DNA from: Flavobacteriales bacterium
GTDB lineage: Bacteria > Bacteroidota > Bacteroidia > Flavobacteriales_G > Salibacteraceae
Reading direction: 5' to 3'
Length of the DNA: 64,000 bases
Assembly: GCA_020435995.1 (NCBI GenBank)
Contig: JAGQYO010000003.1
Coordinates: 51,878 to 115,877, forward strand
The notes below the pieces were generated by a model. That model ran no database searches, was not told where the DNA came from, and worked only from the letters and a program-made list of their open reading frames with translations. The position numbers were made by a program, and so were the translations under genes. Every line of letters begins with the position of its first letter. Position 1 is the first letter of the stretch. Below are positions 63,499 to 64,000 of this stretch, piece by piece.

Positions 63499-64000
63499 AT
63501 GAGTAGAAACTACAAATTCCATAATCCAGAAGGGTTGTATTTTGTAAGTTTTGCTGTAGTTCGGTGGCTTGATGTATTTACCAGAGTGGAATACAAAGAA
63601 ATATTGCTAGATAGTCTTGCTTATTGCCAAAAAGAAAAGGGTATGGAAATTTTTGCTTGGTGCATTATGACTAATCATGTTCATTTAGTTTTCAGGAGCA
63701 TTAATGAAAATAAACCAGAACAAATTTTAGGTGATTTCAAAAGATTTACGAGTAAAAAATTGGTTAAAGCTATACAAGATAACCCCAGAGAAAGCAGAAG
63801 AGAGAATTTACTGACCATTTTTAAAGAAGAGGGAGCCAAAAGCTCAAATGTTAGTGAGTTTCAGTTTTGGAGACATGATAATAAACCAATAGAATTATGG
63901 TCCAATCATGTAATAGATGAGAAGATAAATTATATACACCAGAATCCAGTTGAAGAAGGCATTGTTTTTAAACCAGAAGAGTATTTATACAGTAGTGCCA
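63499..64000 (+). CDS. REP-associated tyrosine transposase (RAYT), partial at window edge
   Basis: The first 167 residues are present. The protein belongs to the Y1/IS200-like transposases (HUH nucleases). The metal-binding histidines are H60 and H62 (TNHVHLVF) and the catalytic tyrosine is Y145 in NYIHQNPVEEG, as in RAYT proteins. Family features are the start MSRNYKFHNPEGLYFVSF and NKPIELWSN. RAYT proteins cut single-stranded REP hairpins, and two such hairpins lie about 70 bases upstream. The C-terminus runs off the window. Confidence 0.93.
   Translation, partial: MSRNYKFHNPEGLYFVSFAVVRWLDVFTRVEYKEILLDSLAYCQKEKGMEIFAWCIMTNHVHLVFRSINENKPEQILGDFKRFTSKKLVKAIQDNPRESRRENLLTIFKEEGAKSSNVSEFQFWRHDNKPIELWSNHVIDEKINYIHQNPVEEGIVFKPEEYLYSSA

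Overview
The window looks like chromosomal DNA of a Bacteroidota member, most likely near Flavobacteriales. The evidence is type IX secretion (T9SS) cargo with type A and type B sorting domains, a PorP/SprF protein, a TonB-dependent receptor with a carboxypeptidase-like regulatory domain, many Bacteroidota families (DUF3822, DUF4293, DUF4476, DUF4105, BatA), few Shine-Dalgarno sites, and repeated TAnnTTTG promoter elements typical of the phylum's sigma factor. I cannot name a species. No rRNA, tRNA, CRISPR array or prophage was seen.

Layout. 1-323: the 3' end of dnaA, its terminator and three DnaA-box-like 9-mers. 324-5152 (mainly minus): a PorP/SprF protein coupled to a type B T9SS protein, then a LuxC-type acyl-CoA reductase divergent from a dicluster ferredoxin. 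5232-6946: two exported proteins, one DUF4476. 7056-8321: an IS3-family element with a frameshifted transposase, then a gene remnant. 8618-13158: serC-serA, DUF1015, a YggS-type PLP protein and a HEAT-repeat protein. 13159-13932: a repeat-rich gap. 13933-17923: pyrG, yidC and a thioesterase. 17985-22256 (minus): an unknown exported protein, a thioredoxin/TPR protein, an AlkB-like dioxygenase and a RecD-like helicase. 22442-31461: a membrane protein, DUF3822-rsmD-coaD, a TlpA-like protein, a 1132-residue surface protein of six repeated units, and a DUF2779 protein. 31549-35643: a CDP-glucose deoxysugar cluster, DUF4105 and DUF4293. 35640-42100: a phosphoesterase, a TonB-dependent receptor, a DUF1684 lipoprotein and a propeller sensor without an output domain. 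42078-44227 (minus): two arsenosugar-type transferases coupled to a purine nucleoside phosphorylase. 44281-47800 (minus): an Fnr-like regulator and a universal-stress-protein cluster with two FNR-like operators and a 58-residue membrane protein. 47990-57173: an E2 acyltransferase, an OmpA/TPR protein, an exonuclease, an FAH-family hydrolase, a MORN-like protein, a lipoprotein, a T9SS subtilisin and CorA. 57211-63232: an acyltransferase, BatA, a degenerate dihydroorotase, an orphan histidine kinase and a small lipoprotein. 63233-64000: REP-like hairpins and the start of a REP-associated tyrosine transposase.

The main functional themes are serine synthesis (serC-serA), envelope biogenesis (yidC, T9SS and OmpA parts), a nucleotide-sugar branch, a probable arsenosugar branch, and an oxygen- or redox-linked stress regulon. 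Most genes are ordinary housekeeping genes. The least explained features are the six-unit surface protein, the FNR-box/stress cluster, the transferase-PNP operon, the REP/RAYT pair and the DnaA-box region.
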